Shown here: positions 41,922-51,660 of the stretch, in pieces | Layout: every line of letters begins with the position of its first letter | Numbering within the stretch: the first letter of the stretch is position 1 | Assembly: GCA_035534615.1 (NCBI GenBank) | Contig: DATLRO010000004.1 | Location: 1-64,000, forward strand | DNA length: 64,000 nucleotides | Source: JAGWRA01 sp035534615 | Lineage (GTDB): Bacteria; Acidobacteriota; Vicinamibacteria; Vicinamibacterales; CAVVIG01 | Direction of reading: 5' to 3' | Made by a program: the position numbers and the translations under genes | The notes under the pieces: model-generated | Databases searched by the model: none | Told to the model about the DNA's origin: nothing | What the model saw: only the letters and a program-made list of their open reading frames with translations

Positions 41922-43886
41922 TCATCCCGCCAGCCCCAGGCCAGCCACCGCGGCCGGCGGCGCGTCGGCACGCGGCAGCAGGACCCGGAACGTCGTCCCG
42001 TGGCCGGGCGTGGACTGCACTTCGATGTCCCCGTCGTGGAGCTGCACGATGCGGTACACCATCGACAGGCCGATTCCGCTCCCCTGCTCCCTGGTGGTGA
42101 AGTACAGATCGAAAATCCGGTCGAGCTGGTCGGGCGGAATCCCGATCCCGGTGTCTTCCACCCGGACCTCGACCCGCTGTCCGCGGGCCCGCGCGCAGCC
42201 GATGTGGAGCGTGCCGCCGTGCGGCATCGCCTGACACGCGTTCAGCGCCAGATTGAGGAACACCTGGCGCAACAGGCCGGGATCGCCGCTGACCGCCGGC
42301 ACGCCGGACGGGCAGTCGATCACCAGCTGCACACCGCCGCCTCGCGCCTCGGGCTCGACCGTGAGGCGGAGCTCCTCGAACAGGTCCTGCAGCCGGACCG
42401 GCTCGAGCGCGACCTCCTGCGGGCGCACGAACTTCAGAAATCCCTGGACCACCTGGTCGAGCCGCCGGATCTCCGCCGCGATCGTCTCGGCATGCTGCAG
42501 CGCCGCGGCGGCGTCCACCTGTGGTCCCGTCCCCACGTCCTGCGCCAGGACCTCGTCGCCCGCCACGCCGTCCGCCCGCCGGAGCGCCCGCCGCACGACC
42601 GGCCCGGCCGAGCCGCCCGCGAGCGACTGCCGGAGCAGCTCGAGGTGGATCATCATCGCGTTGAGCGGATTCTTGACCTCATGGGCGACGCCGGCCGACA
42701 GCCGGCCGAGTGCCGCGAGCTTGTGCGAGTAGGTCAGGGTCGACTGCAGTTGATTCAGGTACGCCAGGTTGCGGGCGAGCACCATGACACCGACCGGACG
42801 ATGCTCGCGGTCGTCGATGAACTGGCTGACGGCGACCCACTCGACCGGCTCGACGTCGCCGCCCGCACCGCCCTCCGGCTCCACGCCCGGCGTCATCGTC
42901 ACCGACCGCGGGCCGCGCGCCTGCCGGTGCTCGAGGGTCTCCTCGACCAGCCGGCGATAGGGGTGGCCGGCCGGCAGCAACTCGTCAAGGGGACGTCCCA
43001 CCGGGTCGGGGGGGAGTGCGGCCCGCATCGCGGGGCTGGCGAACAGCAGCTCGCCGCCGGGACCGAACAGACCGACTGCCTCTTCGAGGCGATCGGCGGC
43101 CGTCTGCCGGTTCATTACCGGGCCGGCCCGGTGCACCCGGTCGGCCGACAGCCTGGCGCTCACGGCGTTGAACGAGCTGCCGAGATCGCCGAACTCGTCC
43201 CGCTGCTTCAGGTCCAGGGTGACGCCGAGCTCGCCGCGGCCGAGGCGGGTGAGCCCGCTGCTGATCACGTGGATCGGGCGCAGCAGCAGCTGCGCGAACA
43301 GCATGGCGACCACCATTGCGATCAGCAGCGCGGCGGCGGCGGTGAACGCGGCAGGTTTGAGCGCCGTGTTCAGGTCCTGCCGGATCAGCAGGGTCGACAC
43401 GCCGATCCGGATCGATCCGAACCGGGCGTCGTTCAGCAGGAGCGGCTGCCGGACCTCGAACGTCCGGCCGCGCCCCTCGTAGATCGCCCGGAGCTGCGCG
43501 AACGCGTTGCGCGCGAGCAGCCGGGACAGGGCCGGCTGCGGCGGCAGCGTCCGGCCCTGCAGCGAGGGATCGCTGTCGACCACGACGACGCGGTCGGTCC
43601 CGACGATGGCCGCGTAGGTGACGCTGGGCGAATAGGCGATGCTCGACTCGAGCAGCGACCGGATGCCGGGATCCGATCGGAGCGAGGCGTACGGGTCGTG
43701 GCCTTCGGCGACCACCGACCGGGCGCGCTGAAAGATCGCGCTCGCCAGCAGGTCGCCGCGGGCCTGGCTCTCCTCCAGGTTCATCCGGGCGAGCGCCGCC
43801 AGGTGGAGGATGCTCAGGGCGAGCACCACGAGGCCGACGATCGACGTGACGCCGAGGACCTGCTTCGCCTTGATGCCGAGGCGCAT
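41922..43886 (-). CDS. Sensor histidine kinase, NtrB/AtoS-like (654 aa)
   Basis: Membrane histidine kinase. First membrane segment near residues 10-32 (LGVTSIVGLVVLALSILHLAAL), a periplasmic sensor of about 130 residues, a second membrane segment near 175-200, then HAMP (RPIHVISSGLTRLGRGELGV), a PAS-like region, and HisKA with the phosphorylated His in LAALGRLSAGVAHEVKNPLNAMM. The HATPase has NLALNACQAM (N box), VEDTGIGIPPDQL and GSGIGLSMVYRIV. An unusual arginine/glycine-rich insertion of about 35 residues lies between the His box and the second dimerisation helix. It is followed, 10 bases before its ATG, by the regulator gene and must be its partner. Confidence 0.92.
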   Translation of the reverse strand: MRLGIKAKQVLGVTSIVGLVVLALSILHLAALARMNLEESQARGDLLASAIFQRARSVVAEGHDPYASLRSDPGIRSLLESSIAYSPSVTYAAIVGTDRVVVVDSDPSLQGRTLPPQPALSRLLARNAFAQLRAIYEGRGRTFEVRQPLLLNDARFGSIRIGVSTLLIRQDLNTALKPAAFTAAAALLIAMVVAMLFAQLLLRPIHVISSGLTRLGRGELGVTLDLKQRDEFGDLGSSFNAVSARLSADRVHRAGPVMNRQTAADRLEEAVGLFGPGGELLFASPAMRAALPPDPVGRPLDELLPAGHPYRRLVEETLEHRQARGPRSVTMTPGVEPEGGAGGDVEPVEWVAVSQFIDDREHRPVGVMVLARNLAYLNQLQSTLTYSHKLAALGRLSAGVAHEVKNPLNAMMIHLELLRQSLAGGSAGPVVRRALRRADGVAGDEVLAQDVGTGPQVDAAAALQHAETIAAEIRRLDQVVQGFLKFVRPQEVALEPVRLQDLFEELRLTVEPEARGGGVQLVIDCPSGVPAVSGDPGLLRQVFLNLALNACQAMPHGGTLHIGCARARGQRVEVRVEDTGIGIPPDQLDRIFDLYFTTREQGSGIGLSMVYRIVQLHDGDIEVQSTPGHGTTFRVLLPRADAPPAAVAGLGLAG

Positions 43887-43895
43887 GACGGTCGA

Positions 43896-45293
43896 TCAGG
43901 AGGCCCGTTGTTCCTCGCGGAATCGCTTCAGCTTGTTGTGCAGCGTCTTCAGGCTGATGCCCAGGATCTCGGCGGCGCGGGTCTTGTTGTTGCGCGTGTG
44001 CTCGAGCGTCATCAGAATCAGCCGCTGCTCCGCTTCGTCCACGGTCATGCCGGGCGACAGCGCCACCGCGTCCGACAGCGGCGGCAGCGGCTGCGGCCGC
44101 GCCACCTCCGGCGGCAGCTGCTCCCGCCCGATGAATTCGCCGGTCGCCAGGATGCAGGCCCGCTCGATGACGTTCCGCAGTTCGCGGACGTTGCCGGGCC
44201 ACGAGTACTCGTCGAGCAGCCGCTGCGCGTCCGGCGCCACCGCCGCCACCGACCGGCCATGCCGTTCGTTGAACTCGTTGAGGAACGCCTGGACGATCAG
44301 CGGGATGTCCTGCCGGCGATCCCGGAGCGGCGGCAGCCCGATGGAGAACACGTTGAGCCGGTAATAGAGATCCTCGCGCAGCTTGCCCAGCCGGACCGCC
44401 TCCTTCGGATCCTGATTCGTCGCCGCGATCACCCGGACGTCGACCGACTGCTCCACCCGCCCGCCGAGCCGCCTGAACTTCCGCTCCTGGAGCACCCGCA
44501 GCAGCTTCGCCTGCGTCACCGGCGTCATCTCGGCCACCTCGTCCAGCAGCAGCGTGCCCCGGTCCGCCAGCTCGAAGCAGCCCTGGCGGCGCTCGGTGGC
44601 CCCGGTGAACGCCCCGCGCTCGTGCCCAAAGATCTCGCTCTCCAGCAGCGTCTCCGGGATGGCGGCGCAATTGATGGCCACGAACGGAAAGCCGGCCCGC
44701 GGACTCAGCTGATGCACGCTCTGCGCGACGAGCTCCTTGCCGGTGCCCGATTCCCCCGAGATCAGGATCGAGGCGGAGGTCGGCGCCGCCGCCTCGATCA
44801 CCGTATAGATTTTGCGCATCTCCGGACTGCTGCCGATCATCGGCCCGAACGCGCCGCGCTCGCGCAGCTGGCGCCGCAGCACCTGGACCTCCCGGAGCGT
44901 GTCCTGCCGCTCGGCGATCTTCTCGAGCAGAATGCGGAGCCGCTGGATGTCGACCGGCTTCGTCAGGTAGTCGTAGGCCCCTTCCTTCATCGCCTCGACC
45001 GCCGTCTCCACCGTCCCCTGCGCCGTCAGAATCACGGTCGTGACGGCATCCCCCTGAGCCTTGAGCGCCCGCACCAGCCCGATCCCGTCGAGCCGCGGCA
45101 TGACCAGATCCGTCACGATGATGTCAGGACGGAACGTGGTGACCTTCTGAAGGGCGTCTTCTCCGTCGACGGCCGACTCGGCCCGGTACCCCCAGCTCCT
45201 GATGAGCTGCTCCAGACCGACACGTGCCGAGGCATCGTCTTCGACCACGAGGATCCGGTCGGCTCCCGCCTGCACGTCTGGTTGCGGAGTCAT
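43896..45293 (-). CDS. Sigma-54-dependent response regulator, NtrC family (465 aa)
   Basis: Receiver, AAA+ and Fis-type DNA-binding domains. The receiver has acidic ILVVEDDASARVG, phospho-Asp in IIVTDLVMPRLDG and Lys in YDYLTKPVD. The AAA+ domain has Walker A GESGTGKE, the sigma-54 contact GAFTGA (FGHERGAFTGATERRQG), and Walker B TLLLDEVAEM. HTH at the end (NNKTRAAEILGISLKTLHNKLKRF). All catalytic motifs are intact, in contrast with the regulator at 13175. ATG 45293 has GAGAGGG upstream. It activates sigma-54 promoters elsewhere; none was found in this window. Confidence 0.95.
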   Translation of the reverse strand: MTPQPDVQAGADRILVVEDDASARVGLEQLIRSWGYRAESAVDGEDALQKVTTFRPDIIVTDLVMPRLDGIGLVRALKAQGDAVTTVILTAQGTVETAVEAMKEGAYDYLTKPVDIQRLRILLEKIAERQDTLREVQVLRRQLRERGAFGPMIGSSPEMRKIYTVIEAAAPTSASILISGESGTGKELVAQSVHQLSPRAGFPFVAINCAAIPETLLESEIFGHERGAFTGATERRQGCFELADRGTLLLDEVAEMTPVTQAKLLRVLQERKFRRLGGRVEQSVDVRVIAATNQDPKEAVRLGKLREDLYYRLNVFSIGLPPLRDRRQDIPLIVQAFLNEFNERHGRSVAAVAPDAQRLLDEYSWPGNVRELRNVIERACILATGEFIGREQLPPEVARPQPLPPLSDAVALSPGMTVDEAEQRLILMTLEHTRNNKTRAAEILGISLKTLHNKLKRFREEQRAS

Positions 45294-45541
45294 CGCAGTC
45301 CCTCTCGATCGGCCGGCCTCCCTGCTTCGCAGGAAACGCCCACGGCCGATCTCTCAGGATGACGGCGTTCTCTGTAAATATTACCCGGTTCGGGTCCGCC
45401 TGGATCGGGAGAAGTGCTCCCCGTCTCGCGCGTTTCCAAGTGAATTCCACCACGCCCGATACCGGTGCGCTGAAGTGAGCAAGAATGTCGCCAGTCTGTC
45501 GGCGCCTCGGCCGTGGCTCCATGACCACCGGAGCGGTGTGG

Positions 45542-45547
45542 TAAAGT
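45542..45547 (+). promoter_or_regulatory. -10 element 6 bases before the CPBP protease gene (leaderless candidate)
   Basis: TAAAGT then CCGGAG then ATG; the GGAG touches the start codon and is too close to be a normal ribosome site. Confidence 0.35.
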
Positions 45548-45553
45548 CCGGAG

Positions 45554-46411
45554 ATGTCTCAGGACATGCCGCCGCCGGTCGCCGAGCACCCTGCCGAACC
45601 CGGGGGGTTCCCGGGGCCGCCGGCGGACGGTGCCGGGCCGCAGGAGGGGGCTGCTGACGGAGGCCGCCGCCCGGCCGAGGCACCGGAAGGGGTGGCGGGC
45701 AGGCCGCGGTACCGCCGGCGGGACCGCGCGATCGCGCTGTTCGAGGTGCTGCTTTGTTCGGACTACCCGACGCAGCTGGGCATCGCGGTCGTTCTGGACC
45801 GACTCGGGCTCCTGCCGTACACCACGAGCGGCCGGTTGAGCCTCCGGTACGTCTTCACGCTCTCGGTCGTGGACGCCGCGGTCCTGATCGGACTCATCCT
45901 GCTGCTGCTCCGGCTGCACGGCGAGCGCCCGGGTCGGGTGCTGCTCGGCACGCGGCCGGTTGGACGGGAGGCGCTGCTCGGCCTTCCGATCGCCGCGGTG
46001 TCGCTGGCGCTGGGCGTCAGTCTGCTGCTCGTCATCCAGCGGCTGGCTCCCCAGCTGCACAACGTGAAATCGAATCCGCTGGAGGGCCTGATCCGGACGC
46101 CGCTCGACGCCTGGATCTTCGCGCTCGTGACGCTCGTCGCCGGCGGCTTTCGCGAGGAGATCCAGCGGGCGTTCATCCTGACCCGTTTCGAGCGCGGGCT
46201 CGGCGGGCCGGTGGTCGGTCTGATCCTCTCGAGCATCGCGTTCGGCGCCGGCCATTTTCTGCAGGGCTGGGACGCCGTCCTCACGACGGCGCTGCTCGGA
46301 GCGTTCTGGGGGGCCGTCTACCTGCGCCGGCGCAGCATCGCCGCGCCGGTCGTGAGCCACGCGGGGTTCGACCTGATCGAGATCGCGCAGTACGCGCTGC
46401 TGCACCACTGA
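45554..46411 (+). CDS. CPBP family intramembrane metalloprotease (285 aa)
   Basis: Membrane protease related to Rce1/CAAX prenyl protease and bacteriocin-processing proteins. Motif 1, EExxR, is in GGFREEIQRAFILTRF (about residue 205). Motif 2, FxxxH, is FGAGHFLQGW, and motif 3 is APVVSHAGFDLIEI. About seven membrane segments, after a 50-residue Pro/Gly-rich cytosolic start. It may prune membrane peptides or process a small peptide; target unknown. The next gene (glycosyltransferase) is in the same direction. Confidence 0.85.
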   Translation: MSQDMPPPVAEHPAEPGGFPGPPADGAGPQEGAADGGRRPAEAPEGVAGRPRYRRRDRAIALFEVLLCSDYPTQLGIAVVLDRLGLLPYTTSGRLSLRYVFTLSVVDAAVLIGLILLLLRLHGERPGRVLLGTRPVGREALLGLPIAAVSLALGVSLLLVIQRLAPQLHNVKSNPLEGLIRTPLDAWIFALVTLVAGGFREEIQRAFILTRFERGLGGPVVGLILSSIAFGAGHFLQGWDAVLTTALLGAFWGAVYLRRRSIAAPVVSHAGFDLIEIAQYALLHH

Positions 46412-46475
46412 TGCCGCCGTGTGGCCGGCAGACGGACCCGCACCCCCCGCAGGCGGAACAGGAGGCTGGACGCTG

Positions 46476-47972
46476 GTGAGTGGGCGTGAGTGGCGTGAAG
46501 CGAGCGATCTGCGCCAGCGGCTTCTCGGCGTCGCCCTCGTGCTCGCCGTGGCGGCCGGGCTGCGGTTCTGGCACCTTGCCAGCGGCCTGCCGGGCGCCGT
46601 GTGGGCCGGCGAGCAGGACCTGATCGCCCGCGTCCTCCATGCGATGCGGACCGGCGACCTCAACCCGCACACCTTCGGCTCGCCGGCGCTGTACTTCGAG
46701 GTGCAGCTGCTGGTGGCGTCCGCGCGGTTCCTGACCGGCGCCGCCCACGGCTTCTGGCACGTGCTCGACCAGTTCCGCCCGGCCGAGGCCTATCTCTGGG
46801 GACGGACGGCCTCCGCCCTGATCGGGACGGCCACCGTGCTGCTGGTCTTCGAAGCGGGCGCGCAGTGGGGCGGCCGCCACGCGCTGCTCGCCGCCGGCCT
46901 GCTGGCGGTGCTCCCGGCGCACATCCAGGCGTCGCAACTCATCGGCCCGGGTGTGCTGCTGACCTTCTTCACCACTGTCGCCCTGCTCCTCTCGCTGCGG
47001 GCCCTGGAGCGCGGCTCGCTCCGGACGTTCACGCTCGCCGGCGTCGCGGCCGGCCTCGCCGCCGCGACCAGCTATCGCGGCAGCCTCGTCCTGCTGCTGC
47101 CGCTCGTGGCCGTCTGGATGAGCAGCGGCACCAGCGCACCGCGCCGCTCCGGCGCGCTGGCGACGATCGGGGCGTTCGCCCTCGCGTTTCTGCTGGCCGC
47201 CCCGTACACCGTGCTCGACCTGCCGGCGTTCCTGAACGCCGCCGGCGCGGCGCTCGCCGGCGGCAGCACCCCGCCGCCGCTCGCACTGGCCGGCGCGCTC
47301 GTCGCCAACCTGGCGTGGCCCGCCTTCGTGCTGGCGATCGCCGGCTTCATTCTGGCGATCGTGCGGTCGGTAACCGGACCCGCCCACGCCCGCTGGGTGC
47401 TCCTCGTCGGGTTTCCCCTCGTCTACCTCGGGTCGATGTCGATCGGGGCGAGCGGCAGCGCGGACGTCCTGCTCCTGCCGGTGCTGCCGTTCGTGACCAT
47501 CCTCGCCGCCATCGCGGTGATCTCGGGGGTGAGCCTGCTCCGCCGGTTCAGCATTCCGCGGGCGCCACGGCAGCTGCTGATCGCCGGGCTGACGATCGCC
47601 GCCATCCTGCCGCCGCTGGTCTCCTCGGTGAATGCCGACCGCGCCCGCGGCCGGCCGTGGACGTCGGCGCTCGCCTACGGCTGGATCCGCGCGCACGTCC
47701 CGGCCGGCGCGTGCGTCGCCGTCGGCAACGAGGCGCTCGCGCTGTCCGGCACCCGCTATCGCCCCGTGGCGGTCGATCTCGCGCCGGGCCGCCCCCTCGA
47801 CCCCCGCGTCGCGGGCGCCGCACAGTACCTCGTCGCCACACCGGACGCCGGCCGGCCGGCCGGTCCCGCCGTCACGACGGTCTACCGCGTCGATCCGGAC
47901 GCCGGACGTCCGGGCCCGTCCCTCGTCATCTATCGGCTGGCCTGGCCGGAGTCCGCCGGGCCGGGGCACTGA
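46476..47972 (+). CDS. GT-C membrane glycosyltransferase, PMT-like (498 aa)
   Basis: About 12 membrane segments. The first loop after LRFWHLASGLPGAVWAGEQDLIARVLHAM has an acidic pair (EQD) at the position of the GT-C catalytic residues; FGSPALYFEVQLLVASARFL follows, as in PMT/GT39-like proteins. The GTG at 46476 follows AGGAGG and gives a sensible N-terminus; a GTG at 46419 is in frame but falls in the CPBP tail region. Its 3' end overlaps the convergent SurA-like gene by 47 bases. Acceptor unknown. Confidence 0.75.
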   Translation: MSGREWREASDLRQRLLGVALVLAVAAGLRFWHLASGLPGAVWAGEQDLIARVLHAMRTGDLNPHTFGSPALYFEVQLLVASARFLTGAAHGFWHVLDQFRPAEAYLWGRTASALIGTATVLLVFEAGAQWGGRHALLAAGLLAVLPAHIQASQLIGPGVLLTFFTTVALLLSLRALERGSLRTFTLAGVAAGLAAATSYRGSLVLLLPLVAVWMSSGTSAPRRSGALATIGAFALAFLLAAPYTVLDLPAFLNAAGAALAGGSTPPPLALAGALVANLAWPAFVLAIAGFILAIVRSVTGPAHARWVLLVGFPLVYLGSMSIGASGSADVLLLPVLPFVTILAAIAVISGVSLLRRFSIPRAPRQLLIAGLTIAAILPPLVSSVNADRARGRPWTSALAYGWIRAHVPAGACVAVGNEALALSGTRYRPVAVDLAPGRPLDPRVAGAAQYLVATPDAGRPAGPAVTTVYRVDPDAGRPGPSLVIYRLAWPESAGPGH

Positions 47973-48645
47973 CGCCCGACGCCCCCTGCGTGCCGGGCGC
48001 GGTGCCGGGCAGGTACAGGATGGTGACGTCGGCCCGCTGCCGCAGGCCGCCCAGCCACTCGGCAATCAGCGACGCCTGCCGCTCCGCGGTGAGGCGGGCG
48101 GCAATCGTGTCACGCACGCGGGCGAGCGGCTGCAGGACCCCTTCCCGCGTGAAGGCCGCCTGGTGGGTCCGGTAGTAGGCGGCGATCGCCTCGTCTGACG
48201 GCGGGGGCGGCAGCGGAAACCGCTGGTCGAGATACGCCTTGATGCGCAGGTTGTCGCGGATGACGGCGCGCAGGTGCGCCTCGTCGACCCCGGCGACCGT
48301 GAGTGCGCGCCGGTACGCCTCCGCGGTCGGGAACCGGCGGCGGATCGCCTCGAGCCGCGTCTCGATGGCCCCGGGGGCCGGTTCGGGCGGCGCGTAGTGC
48401 TCGACTTCGTCCAGGATCAGGTCCCGGTTGATCAGCTGCTGCAGCACGGCGGCCGTCGCCGTCACGCCGTGCGGCAGGTCGACGAGGCCGAACGTCCGGG
48501 CCGCCCGGACGTCAGACAGCGTGATCACCTCGCCCGAGACGACCGCGAGCACGCGGTCGATCAGCTCGTCGGCGTGCCCCGGCCGGGGCACGCCGGCGGC
48601 CAGCACGGCCAGCAGCGCCACCCACGCGACTCTCCGCATCCGCAC
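47926..48645 (-). CDS. SurA-like periplasmic chaperone lacking a PPIase domain (239 aa)
   Basis: Signal peptide (RVAWVALLAVLAAGVPRPGHA) followed by the SurA N-terminal chaperone fold: DELIDRVLAVVSGEVITLSDVRAA, AVLQQLINRDLILDEVEHY, and FPTAEAYRRALTVAGVDEAHLRAVIRDNLRIKAYLDQRF. No parvulin (PpiC) domain is present, unlike E. coli SurA. It sits 48 bases after bamA in the operon tamB-bamA-surA-like, so it probably chaperones outer-membrane proteins to BamA. The 3' end overlaps the convergent glycosyltransferase gene. Confidence 0.85.
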   Translation of the reverse strand: MRMRRVAWVALLAVLAAGVPRPGHADELIDRVLAVVSGEVITLSDVRAARTFGLVDLPHGVTATAAVLQQLINRDLILDEVEHYAPPEPAPGAIETRLEAIRRRFPTAEAYRRALTVAGVDEAHLRAVIRDNLRIKAYLDQRFPLPPPPSDEAIAAYYRTHQAAFTREGVLQPLARVRDTIAARLTAERQASLIAEWLGGLRQRADVTILYLPGTAPGTQGASGVSAPARRTPARPADR

Positions 48646-48693
48646 CGCTCCGGCTCCTCCCTCGTCACGTCCGCGCGCGGCGACCCCGCGCGA

Positions 48694-51660
48694 TCAGAAC
48701 GCCTGGCCCAGACTGATGTTGAGCGCCGTGAGCGGCTCGAGCCGCCCCGGCGTGAGATCGACCCGCGACAGCTTGAACCCCAGGTCGATCCGGATCGGCC
48801 CGATCGGCGATTCGTAGCGGAGGCCGAACCCGACCGCCGCCCGGATCTGGGCCGGATTCAGGTCGCCGACGTGCGCCCACACGTTGCCGGCATCGACGAA
48901 CCCGACGACGCCGATGGCGCGCCAGACGGGGATGCGCAGCTCGGCGTTCAGGATGATGAGCGCGTCGCCGCCCTGCGGAAACCCGTTGGCGTCGATCGTG
49001 GCCGGCGTGCCGAGCTGATCCAGCGCGAAGCCGCGGACGGTCGTGTCACCGCCCGCGAAGAACCGCTCGCTCGCCGGCAGGTCGCGGACCTGGACGTCGA
49101 TGGGCTGGCCGTTCGGGCCGATCACCGGGTTGCCCTGGCTGTCGGTCTCCGGCACGTTGCGCGGGAAGCCGGTGGCGAGTCCGAGCCGGGCATCGGCCGC
49201 GAACACCGTGCGCCCCCAGCCCGGCACGGTCCGGTACATCGATCCCTGCAGGTAGGCCTTGGCGAACCCGACCTCGGACCCGATGGCGCGCCCGGCGATC
49301 TGTCCGTTGATCACCATGAGACCGCCCCGCGTCGGATTGATGGCGTCGTCACGCGTGTCCCGGACCAGCGAGGAAGAGAACGACGACAGGAGGACCTGCG
49401 GGAACAGCCGGTCGATCAGCAGCTGGTCTGCCGGGGAGACCTGCTCGTCGAACAGCCGGTTGCGGTCCACCGCATAGTTGCCCGTGATGCTGAGCGTCCG
49501 GGTCAGGCGCCGGGCGACCTGCGCGCTGACGCCCCGGTGCGCGAAGTTGAAGCTCGCGCGCACCCCCTGCTCCATGACTCCCGACACGACCGCGTCGGCC
49601 GCGCTGCCGAACAGGCGCGGCTCCCGGTAGCTGGCGATGACGCGATAGTCGCTGAAGCCGTAGCCGCCGCTGTCGGACGAGGTGGCCCCGGCGATGAACG
49701 GCGCGGTGTTCGGCCGCAGGCTGACGCGCGAGAACAGGCTGATCGACCGGTTCTTCCCGAACAGGTTGCGCCGGGTGATCTCGAACAGGGCGCGCGGGGC
49801 GAACTCGAGCCGGTCGACCGCGAACCCGGTCTGGCCGCTGGCCTGCGGGCGGAGCCCGACCTCGACGCCGCCGCCGTAGCCGATCGTGGTCGTGGGCGCT
49901 TCCTCGACCGACACGAGCACGTCACGGTGGACGTCGGATCCGTGCCGCAGCTCCTCGATCCGCACGCGGCGGAACAGGCCGAGCGCCACGAGCCGCCGCT
50001 GGCTCTCGCCGATCGCCTCGAGGTTCAGCGGCTGGCCCGGCTCGATGAGCAGCTCCCGTTCGATCAGCTTCGTGCTCGTCCGCGTGTTGCCGACGATCAG
50101 GACGTGGTCGACGAAGATCTGCGGCCCCTCCTGGATCACGTACCGGACCGCGACGCGCGATCGGTCGGCGTTGAAGCCCAGCTGCGGCGTGACCGTCGCC
50201 GACTCGTAGCCGCGGTCGTTGAACGCCTCCTGGATCCTGTCGGCGTCGCGCCCGATGTTCGGGCCGTAGAACGGCCGCCCGGGCACCGCGAGCAGGCGCC
50301 CCCGCAGCGTCGCCTCCGGAATCGCGTCGTTCCCCAGAATCGCCACGTCGTCGATGAGCGTGCGGACGCCCGGGTGGACGACGATCCGGACGGCGACCGG
50401 CACCGGACCGCCCGCCGGGTCGCCCGATCCGGCGGCGCGCGGGATCACCGTCCGCTCGGCCTTCGCGTCGCTGTACCCGAGCTGGCGGTACCGCAGCTCG
50501 AGGGCGGCAGCCATCGCGTCGAGCCGCTCCTGCACGAACGGCGTCCCCTCGCGCAGGCGGACGTCTGCCGGCAGGCTCGACAGGGGCACGCCGGTGTTGC
50601 CCGTGACCTGGACCGCGGCGATGCGGTAGAGCGGGCCGTGGTGGACCTGGAAGACGATCGTCATCTCGTCTCCCTGCACGCGGCGGCTGAACGACGCGGC
50701 CGCGTCCCGGTAGCCCTGCGCGCGGAAGTAGTCCTGGATGCGGCGGCTCGAATCTTCGAGCAGATCCTCGTCCACCGATCCGTCCTGCCGGATCGGCACG
50801 AGGCGGTCGCGCTCCTTCAGCGGCAGCGGGTCCCCTTCGAAGACGGTCGTGACGTGCGGGCCCGGATTCACGGTGATCGTCAGCGCCACCGTCTCCCGGT
50901 GCTCGCCCACGGTGGTCGACGGCACCAGCCTCGCCTCGTAGTAGCCGGCCGTCCGCAGCTGCTCCGTGTACCGGGCGATCCGCTGCCGGAGCTCCGTCGC
51001 GTCGTAGGCCTCGCCGGGGCGGACCCCCAGCCGCTCGATGACGAGCGGCGCCGGATCGGACGGCTTCCCCGCGATCCGGATCGATCGGATGCGCGCCCGG
51101 ATGCCGGCCTGGATCTCGAAGGCGAGCGTCACCAGCTCGGGATTCCCGGTGGCAATCCGGCGCGGCGTCACGTCGGCCCGCAGGTAGCCGTGCTCCCGGT
51201 AGAGGCCGAGCAGCATCCGCGCCACCTCGGCCGCGCGCCCGAGCGGCGGCAGCAGGCCGTAGCGGTCGGTGACGGCCGTCCGGAGCGTCCGCTGCGACAG
51301 CCCGAGATCGCCGTCGAACCGGAGGCGGCCGACCCGCTGCAGCGGGATCAGCTGGTAGACCAGCGCCACGCCCGCGCCGACGTGCGCGGCGTGCACGCGA
51401 ACGTCCTGGAACTGGCCGAGGCTCATCAGGTGCGTGACCGTCTCGCGGACGTCCGCCATCCCGAGCGGCGCGCCGACCGGGGTCATGATCAGGTCCCGCA
51501 ACCGGCTGTCCCGATCGGTGCGGCCCTCGAAGGTCAGCCGGACCGACACGACGGGCCGCCCGAGGTAGTCCGCCACGTCCGCGAACACCGGAGCGACCGC
51601 CATCAGCACCAGGACCATCGCCGCCGGAAGAAGCCGGATGCGGCGGAACCGGACGGTCAT
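48694..51660 (-). CDS. bamA: Outer-membrane assembly factor BamA with about seven POTRA repeats (988 aa)
   Basis: Omp85 protein that folds beta barrels into the outer membrane. After a signal peptide (LPAAMVLVLMAVAPVFA) I count seven POTRA-like repeats, beginning near VVSVRLTFEGR, VGRLRFDGDLG, IRSIRIAGKPS, VTTVFEGDPLP, IAAVQVTGNTG, IDDVAILGNDA and VDHVLIVGNTR. E. coli BamA has five. The barrel (about 600-988) has VRGF in DTTVRGFALDQLG, the conserved L6 motif, and ends LGQAF with a terminal Phe. ATG 51660 overlaps the tamB stop (TGATG). It could instead be TamA, but no other BamA is seen and the repeat number favours BamA or a hybrid role. Confidence 0.92.
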   Translation of the reverse strand: MTVRFRRIRLLPAAMVLVLMAVAPVFADVADYLGRPVVSVRLTFEGRTDRDSRLRDLIMTPVGAPLGMADVRETVTHLMSLGQFQDVRVHAAHVGAGVALVYQLIPLQRVGRLRFDGDLGLSQRTLRTAVTDRYGLLPPLGRAAEVARMLLGLYREHGYLRADVTPRRIATGNPELVTLAFEIQAGIRARIRSIRIAGKPSDPAPLVIERLGVRPGEAYDATELRQRIARYTEQLRTAGYYEARLVPSTTVGEHRETVALTITVNPGPHVTTVFEGDPLPLKERDRLVPIRQDGSVDEDLLEDSSRRIQDYFRAQGYRDAAASFSRRVQGDEMTIVFQVHHGPLYRIAAVQVTGNTGVPLSSLPADVRLREGTPFVQERLDAMAAALELRYRQLGYSDAKAERTVIPRAAGSGDPAGGPVPVAVRIVVHPGVRTLIDDVAILGNDAIPEATLRGRLLAVPGRPFYGPNIGRDADRIQEAFNDRGYESATVTPQLGFNADRSRVAVRYVIQEGPQIFVDHVLIVGNTRTSTKLIERELLIEPGQPLNLEAIGESQRRLVALGLFRRVRIEELRHGSDVHRDVLVSVEEAPTTTIGYGGGVEVGLRPQASGQTGFAVDRLEFAPRALFEITRRNLFGKNRSISLFSRVSLRPNTAPFIAGATSSDSGGYGFSDYRVIASYREPRLFGSAADAVVSGVMEQGVRASFNFAHRGVSAQVARRLTRTLSITGNYAVDRNRLFDEQVSPADQLLIDRLFPQVLLSSFSSSLVRDTRDDAINPTRGGLMVINGQIAGRAIGSEVGFAKAYLQGSMYRTVPGWGRTVFAADARLGLATGFPRNVPETDSQGNPVIGPNGQPIDVQVRDLPASERFFAGGDTTVRGFALDQLGTPATIDANGFPQGGDALIILNAELRIPVWRAIGVVGFVDAGNVWAHVGDLNPAQIRAAVGFGLRYESPIGPIRIDLGFKLSRVDLTPGRLEPLTALNISLGQAF

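Noticed and set aside
41598..45362. 1254-codon open frame opposite the two-component system
   Set aside because: Low-complexity shadow of the histidine kinase and regulator genes.
45294..45553. Sigma-54 promoter near the NtrC-type system
   Set aside because: No TGGCAC-N5-TTGCA-like element found on either strand.
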